A stretch of DNA of 64,000 nt from Agaricus subrufescens (Eukaryota > Basidiomycota > Agaricomycetes > Agaricales > Agaricaceae). Shown piece by piece: positions 22,298 to 32,390 of this stretch; the first letter of the stretch is position 1, and the number at the start of each line of letters is the position of its first letter. Both the position numbers and the translations under genes were made by a program. Location of the stretch: assembly GCA_029945375.1 (NCBI GenBank), contig CM057057.1, forward strand, positions 5,456,001-5,520,000, in the 5' to 3' direction. The notes below the pieces were generated by a model. That model ran no database searches. It was not told the DNA's origin and was given only the letters and a program-made list of their open reading frames with translations.

Positions 22298-25200
22298 TTA
22301 AGTCGACAGGCCATTTTGAGGGCTCAGGCAGTTCTCCAACGGCTTGCCATTGCGCTGGGCGAGGGCAGTATCGTTGTTAGGCATGGTTGGTGGTGGAGGC
22401 GAGTTTTGAGGTTGCAGTGACAAGGCGAAATCGGGGTCGGAGATGTTGACATCGTATGTGTAGTTATCCAGTTGCTCAGGGGTTGCATCTGTGATTTTTG
22501 TGATTGGTACAGCCCGTAGATTCCGTGGATGGTAGGGAACGAGTCGGAAGGCGGCAAATCGTAGTTTGGAAATGGAGCCATCGAGCTCTGCAAGGATGTA
22601 CGATCTGCCTTTAGTCTTTCTGAGGACTACCATGGGACCAAAGTATCGGGGTGCCGTTTTGCTGCCAAGGTCTTTGTCATGCCGGGAGTTGCAAACCAGG
22701 ACTAGGGATCCGTTGTCGAAATTGAAGTCTCGGATGTTGTTCTGGAACCGTTTGTTAAATTCTCGCACAGAGGCATAGCGAGATTTAAGAACTGCATCTT
22801 TGACTCCTGCAAGGTCTTGTGGCCGTTTGCAAAGTTGTATGGCTCGAGTGGCAATAAGTTCTTCAGTTGAGAGAGGTTTGGTAAGGGAGGGGGCAAGATA
22901 TGTTGCTTCGGCAAGGTCAAAAGGGAGCAGAGGCTCGATGCCATGAGCTATGTAGTAAGGTGAGTAGCCTGTAGATTTCTGGATTGATACCCGCTCAGCC
23001 CAGAAGACCACTGGTGCTGCAACTGTCCATTGCTGTTCCTGTCCTTCTGAGGCTTTGACTAGTGCTTCCCGCACATCCAGGTGTCTTTGTTCAACGATGC
23101 CATTTGCTTGTGAGTTATAGGGTGAGATGCGAATGTGGTTGATTTGGTATTTGGCTGACAAATACTCCGCTGCTTGAACAAAGGCAGGTCCGTTGTCGGT
23201 AACCAGCTCCTCGATTGCACCCCATCGGCACAGGATATCTTCGAATATGAACGTAGCAAGGGAGCGGGCATTTTCTGCACGGAGCATGCGAAACTCTGGA
23301 TAGGAGGAAAGGGAGCAGCGGGCATGGACTATGTATCGATATCCGTGGGACCGTGGCATGAACATGGTGTCTATGTGTACTTTCCGAAATAGACTGAGGG
23401 GTGTAGGGACCGAAGGTGGAATATGAAAATGGTGTGTGAGGCGAGTCTGACATTCATGGCAGGTTTTGATGTACCACCGAACGTCTGCATCGAGGTCAGG
23501 CCACCAGAAGCGGTCCAGGAGGCGTGTCCGTGTTGTGAAAATTCCTTTGTGTCCTAGTGAGTCATGTGCTTGTCTTACGAGGTCCATTCGCTTTTCCTCA
23601 TCCCTTATCACTAGCTTGTGCTTGTTTCTATCGTCCTTTTTCCATAATCTTCCTTCCTGCAAGAAGAAACCTGTAGCTAGGCGAACGAGTTTCTTGAATT
23701 CGGCATCTGATAAGCCGGGTGGTCGGGCTGGATTGGCAAGAAAGGAGGTGACCTGATCTAGTTTGGCGTCGCGTTCCTTTGCCTTGTCCGACCTTGGAAT
23801 GATGGGGCCTTGGGGGGCACTGTCTGATGAGGTGAGTGCCTTAATGACTGGCATGCCGGTGGTATACTGAGATTCTGATTGTGAGGGGAAGAGGGAGTGC
23901 TGGATAGGCGGAATCTCGTTGATCACTTCAATGCTAAAGGTATTCGTAGAGAGGTACCATGGCTGGGCCTCAGGTGGTGGTATTGCTGCAACCGTGAAGG
24001 CGTTTGCTCTGTCGATCCATTCTTCATAGTCGTCGTTGTCAGGGGGGTCTTCTGGGGCAGGTGGTCGTCGAGAGAGACCATCCGGACCGTGCTCTTTTCC
24101 TGGTACGTGCCACAATTTGAAATCGAATAAAAGTATTGCTGCAATCCATCGATTGATTGATGCGTTTGGTTGTACGTCAGGATTATTGATCATTCCCTTG
24201 ATGTATTTTGCATCGACTTCTACAACCAGGTTCTTCACGCCGACAATCCAGATCTTGACATCCTTCAAAGCTCTGAAAAGCCCGAACAGTTCCAGCTTAG
24301 CTTGGGAGTATCGTGATTCTCGTTCATTAAGGGTGAGTGAGCCAAATCGAGATGGGTAACGTTTCTTATCCTTGCCGATTTGTTGCAGGATATAACCAAC
24401 GGCTATCTTGGAGGTATCGACTGCAAGAATGACTTCATTGTCGGAGGTGTAGTCCAGAGCACGAATGGCTGGCGAATTGCACGCTAGATCCTTGAGTATC
24501 TTCATAGCGTCTTCTTCTTCCTTTCCAAACTTAAATTCCACTCCTTTCTTCGTCAGTTCTACCAGAGGTCGGGAGATTCCAGCGAAGTTCTTGATGAAAA
24601 TACGGATAGTCCCTACAGTTCCAAGAAACCCTCTGACTTCGGTGGGTGTCTTACATATTGGCCAGTCAACAATCTTCTGAATACGGCTGGCATCTGGTAT
24701 CCGTCCTTCATATGTGCAATGGTGCCCAACAATAACTACACTTGGAACACAGAAGTGAGACTTTTTGGCGGAGAAAGTTCCTCCGGCATGCTTGAGACGT
24801 TGGAGAACGCGGTTGACATTATTTAGGTGTTCCCACACAAAGCGGCGAATCCTGGGATTTTCGGGGATGGTTTCATAGCCGTCTTCTGTCTCGTATCGTG
24901 TAGGGGGACCCTTTACAGGAACATCATCAACAAAGGGCATGGTGAGATGTGGTATTTCGGGTCGGAGGATATGTGCGAGATCAGCCTGTTGTATCTGCAT
25001 CGAGTTTGTGTATCCCATAGGGATTGACGTGAGACGAAGAGTACCAACTGGAGACTGGAATGTGGTAAGATCTCGGGAACGTGGTGCCAAGGATCGCTGA
25101 TCAAATCCAACTAGGAGGTCAAAAACACCATAACAGCCACGTCCTCCGAAGGATTCTGCGTATTGCTCAACGATAGGTGGGAGTCCAGCATCTTTGATAG

Positions 25201-25900
25201 TGACTGCATTGAGGGGTTGTAAATCATGTACCAGCCGGAGGGACTTTCCATCTTTCTTTAGCACACAAAACCATCGAGACCGGTAAGACGAGTTCGATGG
25301 CTCATAAACTCCTGCAGCTATTTTTGCCTTGATGACGTCGACAACTTTTTGGTAGTTTCCGGGTGGGATAGGCATGTTACGACACACCCATGGGACGTGT
25401 TCGACAGTGGGGATAGTGACTGGGTCAAAGTATTCATCTGAAAACCTTCCTTTCTCATCTTCGTTCCATGCAAACGCCATTTCCTGGAGCATAATCAGGT
25501 GATGTACTAGCTTTTCTTCTTCGTTTGTTAAAAATCCATCTGGGTTGACATCTGTAGCTTCTTTGCGTTCCTGTGTATAACGGGTTCCGGGAGTGAAGTT
25601 GGGTGGATGAAATGGGAGAGCTGGCATGTTTTCGAGTGGGTTGGTAGGAATTCTTCGGACGATGCGGAATTGTTCTGGTAGGGTAGTGGCGACTGGGTAA
25701 ACTTTTCTTGCAACTTTCTTGTAAGCAAATGACGAGCCATTAGGTGGATAATTTTGTAGGGGGGTATTAGTAAGGGAGATTTCGTATATTTCCTGAGGGG
25801 AGTTGAGAGGTGGAAAAGGAGACGATGTAAAGGCAAGAGGGGAATTCATAAAGCAAGATAGTCTTTGAACTGATATGGAAACTGGTTTATTTGTAGGCAT
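22298..25900 (-). CDS. pol: Gypsy-1 pol: reverse transcriptase, RNase H, integrase
   Basis: 1200 codons with no internal stop. Reverse transcriptase includes RWFCVLKKDGKSLRLVHDLQ, FTSPVG-like FQSPVG and the catalytic box as FVDDVPVKG. RNase H residues lie in LAVDTSK, AKLELFGL and VEVDAKYI. The integrase zinc region is HDSLGHKG...CHECQ, with DDE residues in VHIDTMF, VTDNGPAF and GIVEQRH. No chromodomain was seen; the C-terminus is a KLRFAAFRLVPYHPRN-type tail. The frame lies -1 to gag and is open back through the gag stop, so expression could use frameshifting or re-initiation at this ATG, 30 nt beyond gag. Every catalytic residue I looked for is present. Confidence 0.92.
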   Translation of the reverse strand: MPTNKPVSISVQRLSCFMNSPLAFTSSPFPPLNSPQEIYEISLTNTPLQNYPPNGSSFAYKKVARKVYPVATTLPEQFRIVRRIPTNPLENMPALPFHPPNFTPGTRYTQERKEATDVNPDGFLTNEEEKLVHHLIMLQEMAFAWNEDEKGRFSDEYFDPVTIPTVEHVPWVCRNMPIPPGNYQKVVDVIKAKIAAGVYEPSNSSYRSRWFCVLKKDGKSLRLVHDLQPLNAVTIKDAGLPPIVEQYAESFGGRGCYGVFDLLVGFDQRSLAPRSRDLTTFQSPVGTLRLTSIPMGYTNSMQIQQADLAHILRPEIPHLTMPFVDDVPVKGPPTRYETEDGYETIPENPRIRRFVWEHLNNVNRVLQRLKHAGGTFSAKKSHFCVPSVVIVGHHCTYEGRIPDASRIQKIVDWPICKTPTEVRGFLGTVGTIRIFIKNFAGISRPLVELTKKGVEFKFGKEEEDAMKILKDLACNSPAIRALDYTSDNEVILAVDTSKIAVGYILQQIGKDKKRYPSRFGSLTLNERESRYSQAKLELFGLFRALKDVKIWIVGVKNLVVEVDAKYIKGMINNPDVQPNASINRWIAAILLFDFKLWHVPGKEHGPDGLSRRPPAPEDPPDNDDYEEWIDRANAFTVAAIPPPEAQPWYLSTNTFSIEVINEIPPIQHSLFPSQSESQYTTGMPVIKALTSSDSAPQGPIIPRSDKAKERDAKLDQVTSFLANPARPPGLSDAEFKKLVRLATGFFLQEGRLWKKDDRNKHKLVIRDEEKRMDLVRQAHDSLGHKGIFTTRTRLLDRFWWPDLDADVRWYIKTCHECQTRLTHHFHIPPSVPTPLSLFRKVHIDTMFMPRSHGYRYIVHARCSLSSYPEFRMLRAENARSLATFIFEDILCRWGAIEELVTDNGPAFVQAAEYLSAKYQINHIRISPYNSQANGIVEQRHLDVREALVKASEGQEQQWTVAAPVVFWAERVSIQKSTGYSPYYIAHGIEPLLPFDLAEATYLAPSLTKPLSTEELIATRAIQLCKRPQDLAGVKDAVLKSRYASVREFNKRFQNNIRDFNFDNGSLVLVCNSRHDKDLGSKTAPRYFGPMVVLRKTKGRSYILAELDGSISKLRFAAFRLVPYHPRNLRAVPITKITDATPEQLDNYTYDVNISDPDFALSLQPQNSPPPPTMPNNDTALAQRNGKPLENCLSPQNGLST

Positions 25901-25929
25901 ATCTCCTCGACTGGGAGCCGAATCATCAA

Positions 25930-28311
25930 TTAATGAAAACCTGATGCTGTTTTTGTCGACTCAGTGGGGCAAATGCGAGGTCTAGTAGGGATAGTGAAGG
26001 TGTCATGAGAATTTGGGTCAACGAGGGTTATATGTGAGTCCCCATTGGTGTAGTGGTGTGTTTGAGCTTCAGTTAATGTGAGGAATGGTCGGCCAAGGAG
26101 CATTTCGTATGATGCATTTTCTACTACTTGAACTTGAAGGTATAGTGTGCTACGACCAATGCGCACAGGGAGGTCCCGGAGGAGACCCAAAGTTGCTTCC
26201 CTGGATGAGTTGGCCGATTCCATAATCATCTTCTCACTTGTCATTAAGGGGAGTCCTAGTTTTTCCCATATATCCTGTCGTACCGCAGTGATCTGAGAAC
26301 CTTCATCAAGAATAGCATTTACTGTCACTGATCCATCAAGTTCTATTTCCAGTGTGCGAAGATCCTCAATCTGGTTAGCCACTATCATTGTTTGCGTTTG
26401 GAGGGCATTTTGAATGAATGACATGACGGCTGGGTCGCCCTCGTCTGGGACTTCTTCAACCAAAACAGTGGATGTTTGACCCACAGCAACACGACGTGGT
26501 GAGACTTGGTCCCTGATGAATTTGCGGATGTCTGGTGATGTGGAATAGAGTTCCCGGAGAGTGATAGCAAATGGGGTATTGAGGCTTCGTTGGATGACAC
26601 CTTGCGTAATGGCTGGATCCTCGATGAGGGTAGTGTATCGAAATTGTGGTTGAGAGACTGATGTAGATGGGGGGTTAGAGGTGGTATTGTTGGCTGATGA
26701 CGATGGCGCCTGGTTCCCTTTAGGTGCGTTCTCCTTCTGTTTATTGGATGCACCTTTCTGATATGCCCGGATTTCCTCTTGTCGCTTGAGGGCTCCTATG
26801 GTTACTGCATCTAAGATCTGCAGTTCTGTGCTGGCACTGGCGGCAGCATGGAATTGAGTTGTAGCAGTAGTTGAGTTAGATGTGGGTGAGGGAGTGTCGA
26901 CTGGAACAGCTTCTATGATGTTGGCCTGTGCAACCGAAGCAGACGCTGGTAACGGCATTGGATGAGCTTGATGCCAATTATCAACTCGTTCGAGAATATC
27001 TTTGCCAGGTGCTAGGTGTGGGGACACAAGGACTCCATTGGGAAGGCAGATTCGGTTTGTCTGATCTCGGATACAGCATCCTTGACGAATATACTCAAGT
27101 ACCTTGGGACAGGAGCAGATGAAGTGTCCTGGGTCGGAACATGCCCGACATCCAACTTGTGCTGGGTATTCTGAGTTTGAGGGGCGTGATTGTTGGTGGT
27201 ACGACGCTATCGGCCTCTGATCTAACCTAGCACTGATCTTGCCTAGGCTTTCGTTCATAGATGCCATGTATTGTTGCATGGCTGACATGTCAAAGGTTTC
27301 TCGAGGGACCGGAACAGTATGCGGGGGTACTTGCGATGGGTAGAATGGTTGAGTCGGATGGCCAGGCTGGGGGTATGTCAGGTATGGAATCTGTGACGCA
27401 GCGGCTGATTGTTCATATGCAGGGAATGGTGGTCGGGTGACAGGTGGGCCAGCAGGTGAATAAACAGGGGACATGTATACTTGATTTTCCAGTAGGAACT
27501 TAGCTGCTTCTTCAATTTGGGTAACAGTCCAAAGCTTTTCGGACGACTGCCATGGCTGAGCAATACGTAGTTGGTGTTTTACTTGATTCCTAAAGTCGAC
27601 ATGTAGACCATCAAGGAACATCTTACTGCGCTCCTTCTGATTGATCTTCCCATTGGTTAACAACCAGTTAGCTTTGTTGAGGAATTGTCGATGATATTCT
27701 CCAAATTGGATGATGTTCATCATCGGGGATGCGGCCTGGGTTTCAACAAGGCTTTCAAGTTCAGTGGCTGTGAATTTGTCATTGGCCCCAGGGTACATCG
27801 AGATTGCCTTCCCTTTCAATACTCCCCACAAGGTTATTCCCGATGACCACGTTTTCCATATGTCTCTATCTCGGGGCTCAAGATAGCGGAATGCCCATGT
27901 GACATATTCCTTCGAGCTGAGATCGCATTCCTTTCCCCACATCTCTATCTCTTCGAAGAACCATCTTAGACCCTGAGGTGTACCGTCGAAGCGTGGTGCG
28001 GATCGTTCTCCGGGTGAAGGCATGTAGTTGGTGCTGGTTGCCGATCGGCGCTGAGGTGGCTTGGGGGGATCTGGGGTTATAGGGGATGGTGTTCGAGGCG
28101 GTGGTTGATTCTTGTTATCAGCTGGCCAAGTCGGAGCAGAGAAACCGGGTGGTGCAGGGGATTGTGCGAACGAGTGGGAGAGTGATCGTGGGCGGGATGC
28201 TTGCCATGGAGGAAGGGGAATACCGAATTTTGGATAGAGGTTGTCTGGTCGCTTTGGGTCCTGAGGATGCTTACCCTTTGCAGAGTTAGCGAAGGTACCT
28301 GGCATAGCCAT
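25930..28311 (-). CDS. gag: Gypsy-1 gag with CCHC zinc knuckle and aspartic protease
   Basis: 793 codons, start MAMPGTF. A Pro-rich N-terminus is followed by the capsid-like region (APRFDGTPQGLRWFFEEIEMW), a Tyr/Pro/Gln-rich linker, and one CCHC knuckle, CRACSDPGHFICSC (CX2CX4HX4C). Near the C-terminus is a retropepsin-like segment, NAILDEGSQITAV, where DEG replaces the usual DS/TG, followed by a LLGRPFL motif typical of the end of such proteases. The protease is therefore fused to gag rather than pol. Confidence 0.9.
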   Translation of the reverse strand: MAMPGTFANSAKGKHPQDPKRPDNLYPKFGIPLPPWQASRPRSLSHSFAQSPAPPGFSAPTWPADNKNQPPPRTPSPITPDPPKPPQRRSATSTNYMPSPGERSAPRFDGTPQGLRWFFEEIEMWGKECDLSSKEYVTWAFRYLEPRDRDIWKTWSSGITLWGVLKGKAISMYPGANDKFTATELESLVETQAASPMMNIIQFGEYHRQFLNKANWLLTNGKINQKERSKMFLDGLHVDFRNQVKHQLRIAQPWQSSEKLWTVTQIEEAAKFLLENQVYMSPVYSPAGPPVTRPPFPAYEQSAAASQIPYLTYPQPGHPTQPFYPSQVPPHTVPVPRETFDMSAMQQYMASMNESLGKISARLDQRPIASYHQQSRPSNSEYPAQVGCRACSDPGHFICSCPKVLEYIRQGCCIRDQTNRICLPNGVLVSPHLAPGKDILERVDNWHQAHPMPLPASASVAQANIIEAVPVDTPSPTSNSTTATTQFHAAASASTELQILDAVTIGALKRQEEIRAYQKGASNKQKENAPKGNQAPSSSANNTTSNPPSTSVSQPQFRYTTLIEDPAITQGVIQRSLNTPFAITLRELYSTSPDIRKFIRDQVSPRRVAVGQTSTVLVEEVPDEGDPAVMSFIQNALQTQTMIVANQIEDLRTLEIELDGSVTVNAILDEGSQITAVRQDIWEKLGLPLMTSEKMIMESANSSREATLGLLRDLPVRIGRSTLYLQVQVVENASYEMLLGRPFLTLTEAQTHHYTNGDSHITLVDPNSHDTFTIPTRPRICPTESTKTASGFH

Positions 28312-28374
28312 TGATGGCGGAAGACTTTATAAGTATGGAGTACGGAGAATAATAGGATAAACCGGTTTGAAGCC

Positions 28375-28391
28375 CCTCGCGGTGGGCTCCA
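28375..28391 (-). promoter_or_regulatory. Gypsy-1 primer binding site (tRNA 3'-end type)
   Basis: In element sense, two bases after the 5' LTR, TGGAGCCCACCGCGAGG begins with TGG, complementary to a tRNA CCA end. The matching tRNA would end CCTCGCGGTGGGCTCCA; I did not identify which one. Confidence 0.65.
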
Positions 28392-28393
28392 GT

Positions 28394-28953
28394 TGAAGAG
28401 TGATGAGTTCTTCTAACGATGTGACCGACAAAACAGTCACGAGGCTTCAACACTGGTAGTAGGCAGAGAGGGAAGCAAAGAGACACATAAACAGAAAGTG
28501 AGGTAGAGACTCGGCAAGACAGAGAGACGGAGAGACGGAGAGACTGCGAGAGCACAAGAGAGAGAGAGAGCTTAAGAGTGACTGAATTCGATGGGGGGAA
28601 ACGAGCTGATAATTTGATAGCGTCTAGCTACAACAAGGGGGGGTTTATATATTGTAAAGAAAATGTCTATGCAGTTCAACGAGTGTGAGCGTGATTAAAG
28701 AAAAAAAAGGAAGGGGAGCGCACTACTGCACGCATGGTCGTGCATTGTTCTGTCTATGCGTACACCCTAGTCATCTCCAAGTCCAGTGGGAGCTGTGCCG
28801 CCGGAGACACATCATATGGTGAGTGGCTGCTGACTCCAGGTCGGTCCAGGCTTGCGTGGCTTGGTGGAGGACGTTGGTGGTCAAGGAGCATCGTGGGAGA
28901 ATTGAGAGTGGTTGATCAACTGCGTCAAGCGCAGCCGATCTGCCGTCTCTACA
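28394..28953 (-). repeat. Gypsy-1 5' LTR
   Basis: 560 bp. It differs from the 3' LTR mainly by C/T and G/A changes, a GA-rich run rearrangement, and absence of the 36-bp duplication. Confidence 0.92.
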
Positions 28954-30187
28954 CCCCAGTGCCCATACAAATCTCCCACTTCTTGGCTTGTACAGAGTTT
29001 TTGCGTTATGCCACCATCCCTTCTCAAGTGGCTTTCACAATTTAGGGTCATCGCAAGATGGTTGCAAGAATTGCCTTGCCCGTTCACAGATTTCAGTTGG
29101 AAGAAGCATGATCAGATGTGCACTAGCTTACGAGAGCCATCGCATAGTGGTGACTCCCATTTACGCTATTTTGGATTGGGCTTTCTGTCAGCTGTTGACA
29201 GTCTTGTTTATGATACAGAAACAATTTCCATGATTGGTCGCTGTTTAGAAGCTCTCCTGCTGATATTCTTGACTGCTCAAGACTGGGAGATATTTTCTCA
29301 GGACACGCTGTCATACGACGAGAAGGGCTTTCTGGATGAAACTTATCAAATTAAATCCTGTTCTCTTCCTGAACGCTTAAAAGTTCCACCACTCCAGTTG
29401 AAGCACATGCTCAGAATTAGGGCCGATTTCATTAAAGCCCTCACGTTGCAATATCTTACTCATCATAACCAAAAATTCACCAACATCTTGTTTCTCCACC
29501 GCGTTGAGCTGTACATTCGAGTCAAAAATTCAACTACCTTCATTGAAACATGTGAAAATGTTAGTCCTGATTTTGGTCACTCCCTACATTGCCCCCTCCA
29601 AGGCCACAAGGATGTCGGAAATTTGAGTTCAGGTAAGGTTATGTTTACCCTCCTACTGAAGAAAGAGTGCTGACTCCAAATGTAGAGCTCAAGTTTCAAT
29701 TCCTAAGTTGTGTGAGGGACTTGATCGGTTTACGAAGAGCCAATGATAACGATATCCTGAGTGCCACGGCCATTGTTGTAGAAATTCAAGCTACTCCGGG
29801 AAATACAGTATCCTACCAGCATCTGACCATACAAATCATCCACATGTTCTCCCAAGCTCTGGGGACGCCTTTGTGCAGGACCCACCATCCTCTGTTCCCC
29901 AGGTCGCGAATATGAATATTCCTAGTGCTCTCCTACGACCCATGGAACCTTCTGCACAGAGCACTTCCCACCCTATTTCCCAGGCTATGGATTTGAATCC
30001 GCCGAGTACTCTCCCAGAGCCAGTGCCGACATGCTCCCCTCTCAATTACTCCAAAAGGGATAAATCCAGATCACTTGATACTCAACACAAATCTTCTCTT
30101 GAAAGTCTATGTCTGGAGGTACTGAACCAGTTGACGCAACTTCGGCAATCAGATTTCAGTGAAATGAGCTCTTATATTGAGTTGTGA

Positions 30188-32390
30188 CAGGTTCTAGGTC
30201 TTCGAGTTGGAGCGGTTATACAGCAACTGCGAATTCCAGGTCACGCTGTTATGGCCCCAGCCGTTTTACGCGTGAAAATACATGTAAGAAGGCATATATG
30301 GGGTGTTTCATGATCCCAAGAGTACCCATGGGTGGGACTCTTACGTGTCACAGGTCTCAGAAAGGCTTCACCTAACCAGGAAGGGATATTACGATCAAAT
30401 CAAGGGTTCCATGGTTCTCGAGGGGAAACGTGTACCCAAGAGAGAAATATAGCCATGTTTGAGACAGAGTTAGGCTGTCTCGAGATCATAATCATCTCCC
30501 TAGGAAAAGCTACGCGTGTGTATCGACCAGAGATACGATCAAGGACTTAGCAGTGGCGGTCTCTCAAGTGAAACTTATGTTGGGAACATAGGTGGTTATT
30601 ACTTACCAAAAGGGGAGATGCCTAAAAGTGGCCCCTTGGGAAGAAGGACTTCTTGCGGAGACACATGCCTCATATGAGAAGTATGAACGAGGGTCAACCA
30701 GCGTATTATGTGTATCTAGGGTTGCTCTAGAAGGTGAATACTAAGGGGATATTAGGTCCGAGGGTTGTTTGAATTAGTGTCTAGGGCGCAGGGCTAGTAG
30801 AGTTAAGACGCCCAATCGCAGACAGGGCTTGACCAACATGGCTCATTTGGCTGAAGCAGGTGCGAGCCCACAAGTGGAGATTAGCTGGATAGAGTTCCTC
30901 AAAGGCGGCGGCTGATGCAGTAAAAAAGGAATTTGTAATTTATTCTACATATGTGTCTCAGATGAGTTGTACAGTATATAGGGCCAGTCTAGGGAAAATG
31001 TTCGACACCGAATTTTCTGCCCAAACGCTGTGTAATTAAATCAAGAGTGGTTTTTCCATCTCAGTGTATTAAGCGTTAACCAGGTACCTTACCAAGAGAA
31101 GTTCTTGTGTTTGATCGTGAGAGGACCTTCACTGGTCTAATAGAATTGAGATAGTGTCTGTGCTAGCTGGTTCTCTCTTGCAGTCTGTCTCAAAGTGCGA
31201 AGACAGGTCAAGGGTCTATCCAGTTTGTCGAGACATCGCTAGGAAGGACTCGCTATCCTTTCTAGACAGTTGTCTGACCCGATTGTATTGAGGACAGTCA
31301 TCGCGAGTCTAGCCGCTCGTCGCAAAGGTTTTAAACAAAAGATCTCAAGTCTAATCAAGAGTCGAGGGCCAACCACGACCAAGTTATCAAGTATCACTAC
31401 AACATTCACAATATCATCAAAGTTTTCTACATTCCTGTTCGCAAATCACCTATTTCATCTTAAATTTGATTTATTGCCCCACAAACCGCATTCAAGACTC
31501 GGTGTGAAGCACAAGTCTGGTTGCAATTCGGTAATTATATTTCGAGTTACCCCCTTTTTGCTATCTTATCTATATTTTTTTATATCTACACCGACTCCGT
31601 CTCATCAATGCTGGAATGCCAAGTGTTGGCATATGGCATAGACAAGCAGGATCATAGGCACAGTTTACAGGGGAGACTTGAAGCATTCGTACTTTAGTAT
31701 TGTCCTGGTCATGTAACTTACTGATAATCTACGGTCTTAAAGTTGAATCCCCCTTGACCATGCCCATTTGATATTCAGTGCCCATTCCAAGGGGAGGCAG
31801 AGCTTTATCTACACGGCCTATTGGTCACCAGTCCCAATCAGCTTTTGGCCTACGCCGTTTCCTGCTGAGCCAAAATCTCAATTTCAAATTTGGCCTTGTT
31901 TGCGGTGTGGAGACAGACTTGGCTCAGAATATATACACAACCATATTAATACCTACATAAGTGCTTGAGGCATGGTACAAGAGGCAGCATGTGCTATGCA
32001 TCAAACGAGCCCGTTCCATGCCGTCAGCAAGGTGTATGTAGTGTGTAATAGTGATTGGTGAACAACCCATGCCAATTTCTTTTCTCACGCAGCGTTTACT
32101 GACTACTCCCAATGATGACAGTGGATTCCACTCACCTGTTGCGATCTCCTTTTGTCTCCTCTGGAATTTGGAGGGTGTCATTCTACTGGACGCAAGAACA
32201 GCCTTGGCCTCTAATTGTGCTTTACACTGCGGCTGTGCATCTCAAATATATTCTTGGCCACTTAGACACCAAGAGCAAAGATAGGACAATGCCAGGCGCC
32301 CTGTGCTAACTTTGCATTGTCAACCCACAGTTGTGACGACAGGATTTTTCTCCTTCCTTCCCTCCTTCCCTCCTTCTATCTCTACACCAG
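30188..32390. other. Intergenic stretch, no gene recognised
   Basis: About 2.2 kb between DUF6535 copy C and the NACHT gene. Reading frames are short (longest 123 codons at 31270-31641) and none resembles a known family. A pyrimidine-rich CTTCC run lies at 32,350-32,377 just before the NACHT start codon. Confidence 0.4.

Larger units (their letters stand above)
21324..28953 (-). mobile_element. Gypsy-1: Ty3/Gypsy element with uninterrupted gag and pol
   Basis: A 7.6-kb element in reverse orientation. LTRs of 596 and 560 bp begin TGTAGAG and end CTCTTCA in element sense. The target duplication is CCCCC at 21319-21323 against CCCCA at 28954-28958, one base apart. Copy C reads in frame across the site only if five bases were duplicated, which supports the call. 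Gag and pol lack internal stops. LTR divergence is about 2 percent by eye plus a 36-bp length difference. Confidence 0.93.
14506..30187 (+). pseudogene. DUF6535 membrane protein copy C, split by Copia-2 and Gypsy-1
   Basis: Proposed exons: 14506-14523 (MSAATM), 14587-14667 (81 nt), 14717-14749 (33 nt), 14809-14961 (153 nt), then a long exon in three pieces, 15019-15501, 21235-21323 and about 28959-29632, and a last exon from 29686. Exon 4 ends in EEITFLMVV and exon 5 begins VGLFLAIITAF. The membrane spans include ITLSLVAVVTGTFCLQW and MVQVSIGLFTIGLIIFLW. Removing both insertions with one copy of each 5-bp duplication gives an open frame through VGGPPCPYKSPTSW, like copy B. The last exon probably has a small frameshift near 29,800: the first frame stops at 29,915 while a paralogue-like tail (SLCLEVLNQLTQL) lies in another frame ending at 30187. 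Confidence 0.65.

Noticed and set aside
21664..22314. Frames of 160 and 120 codons on both strands in the Gypsy-1 3' LTR and its inner edge
   Set aside because: They cross the LTR boundary, show no family features and are not conserved in the 5' LTR copy.
15502..28953. Copia-2 nested inside Gypsy-1 or the reverse
   Set aside because: The elements are separated by a GTATT duplication and 89 bp of in-frame copy C exon, so they are adjacent independent insertions.
28912..29673. A 253-codon frame that seems to start inside the Gypsy-1 LTR
   Set aside because: The first 14 or so codons are LTR sequence; the rest is the continuation of DUF6535 copy C. The fusion is an accident of open frame across the insertion edge.
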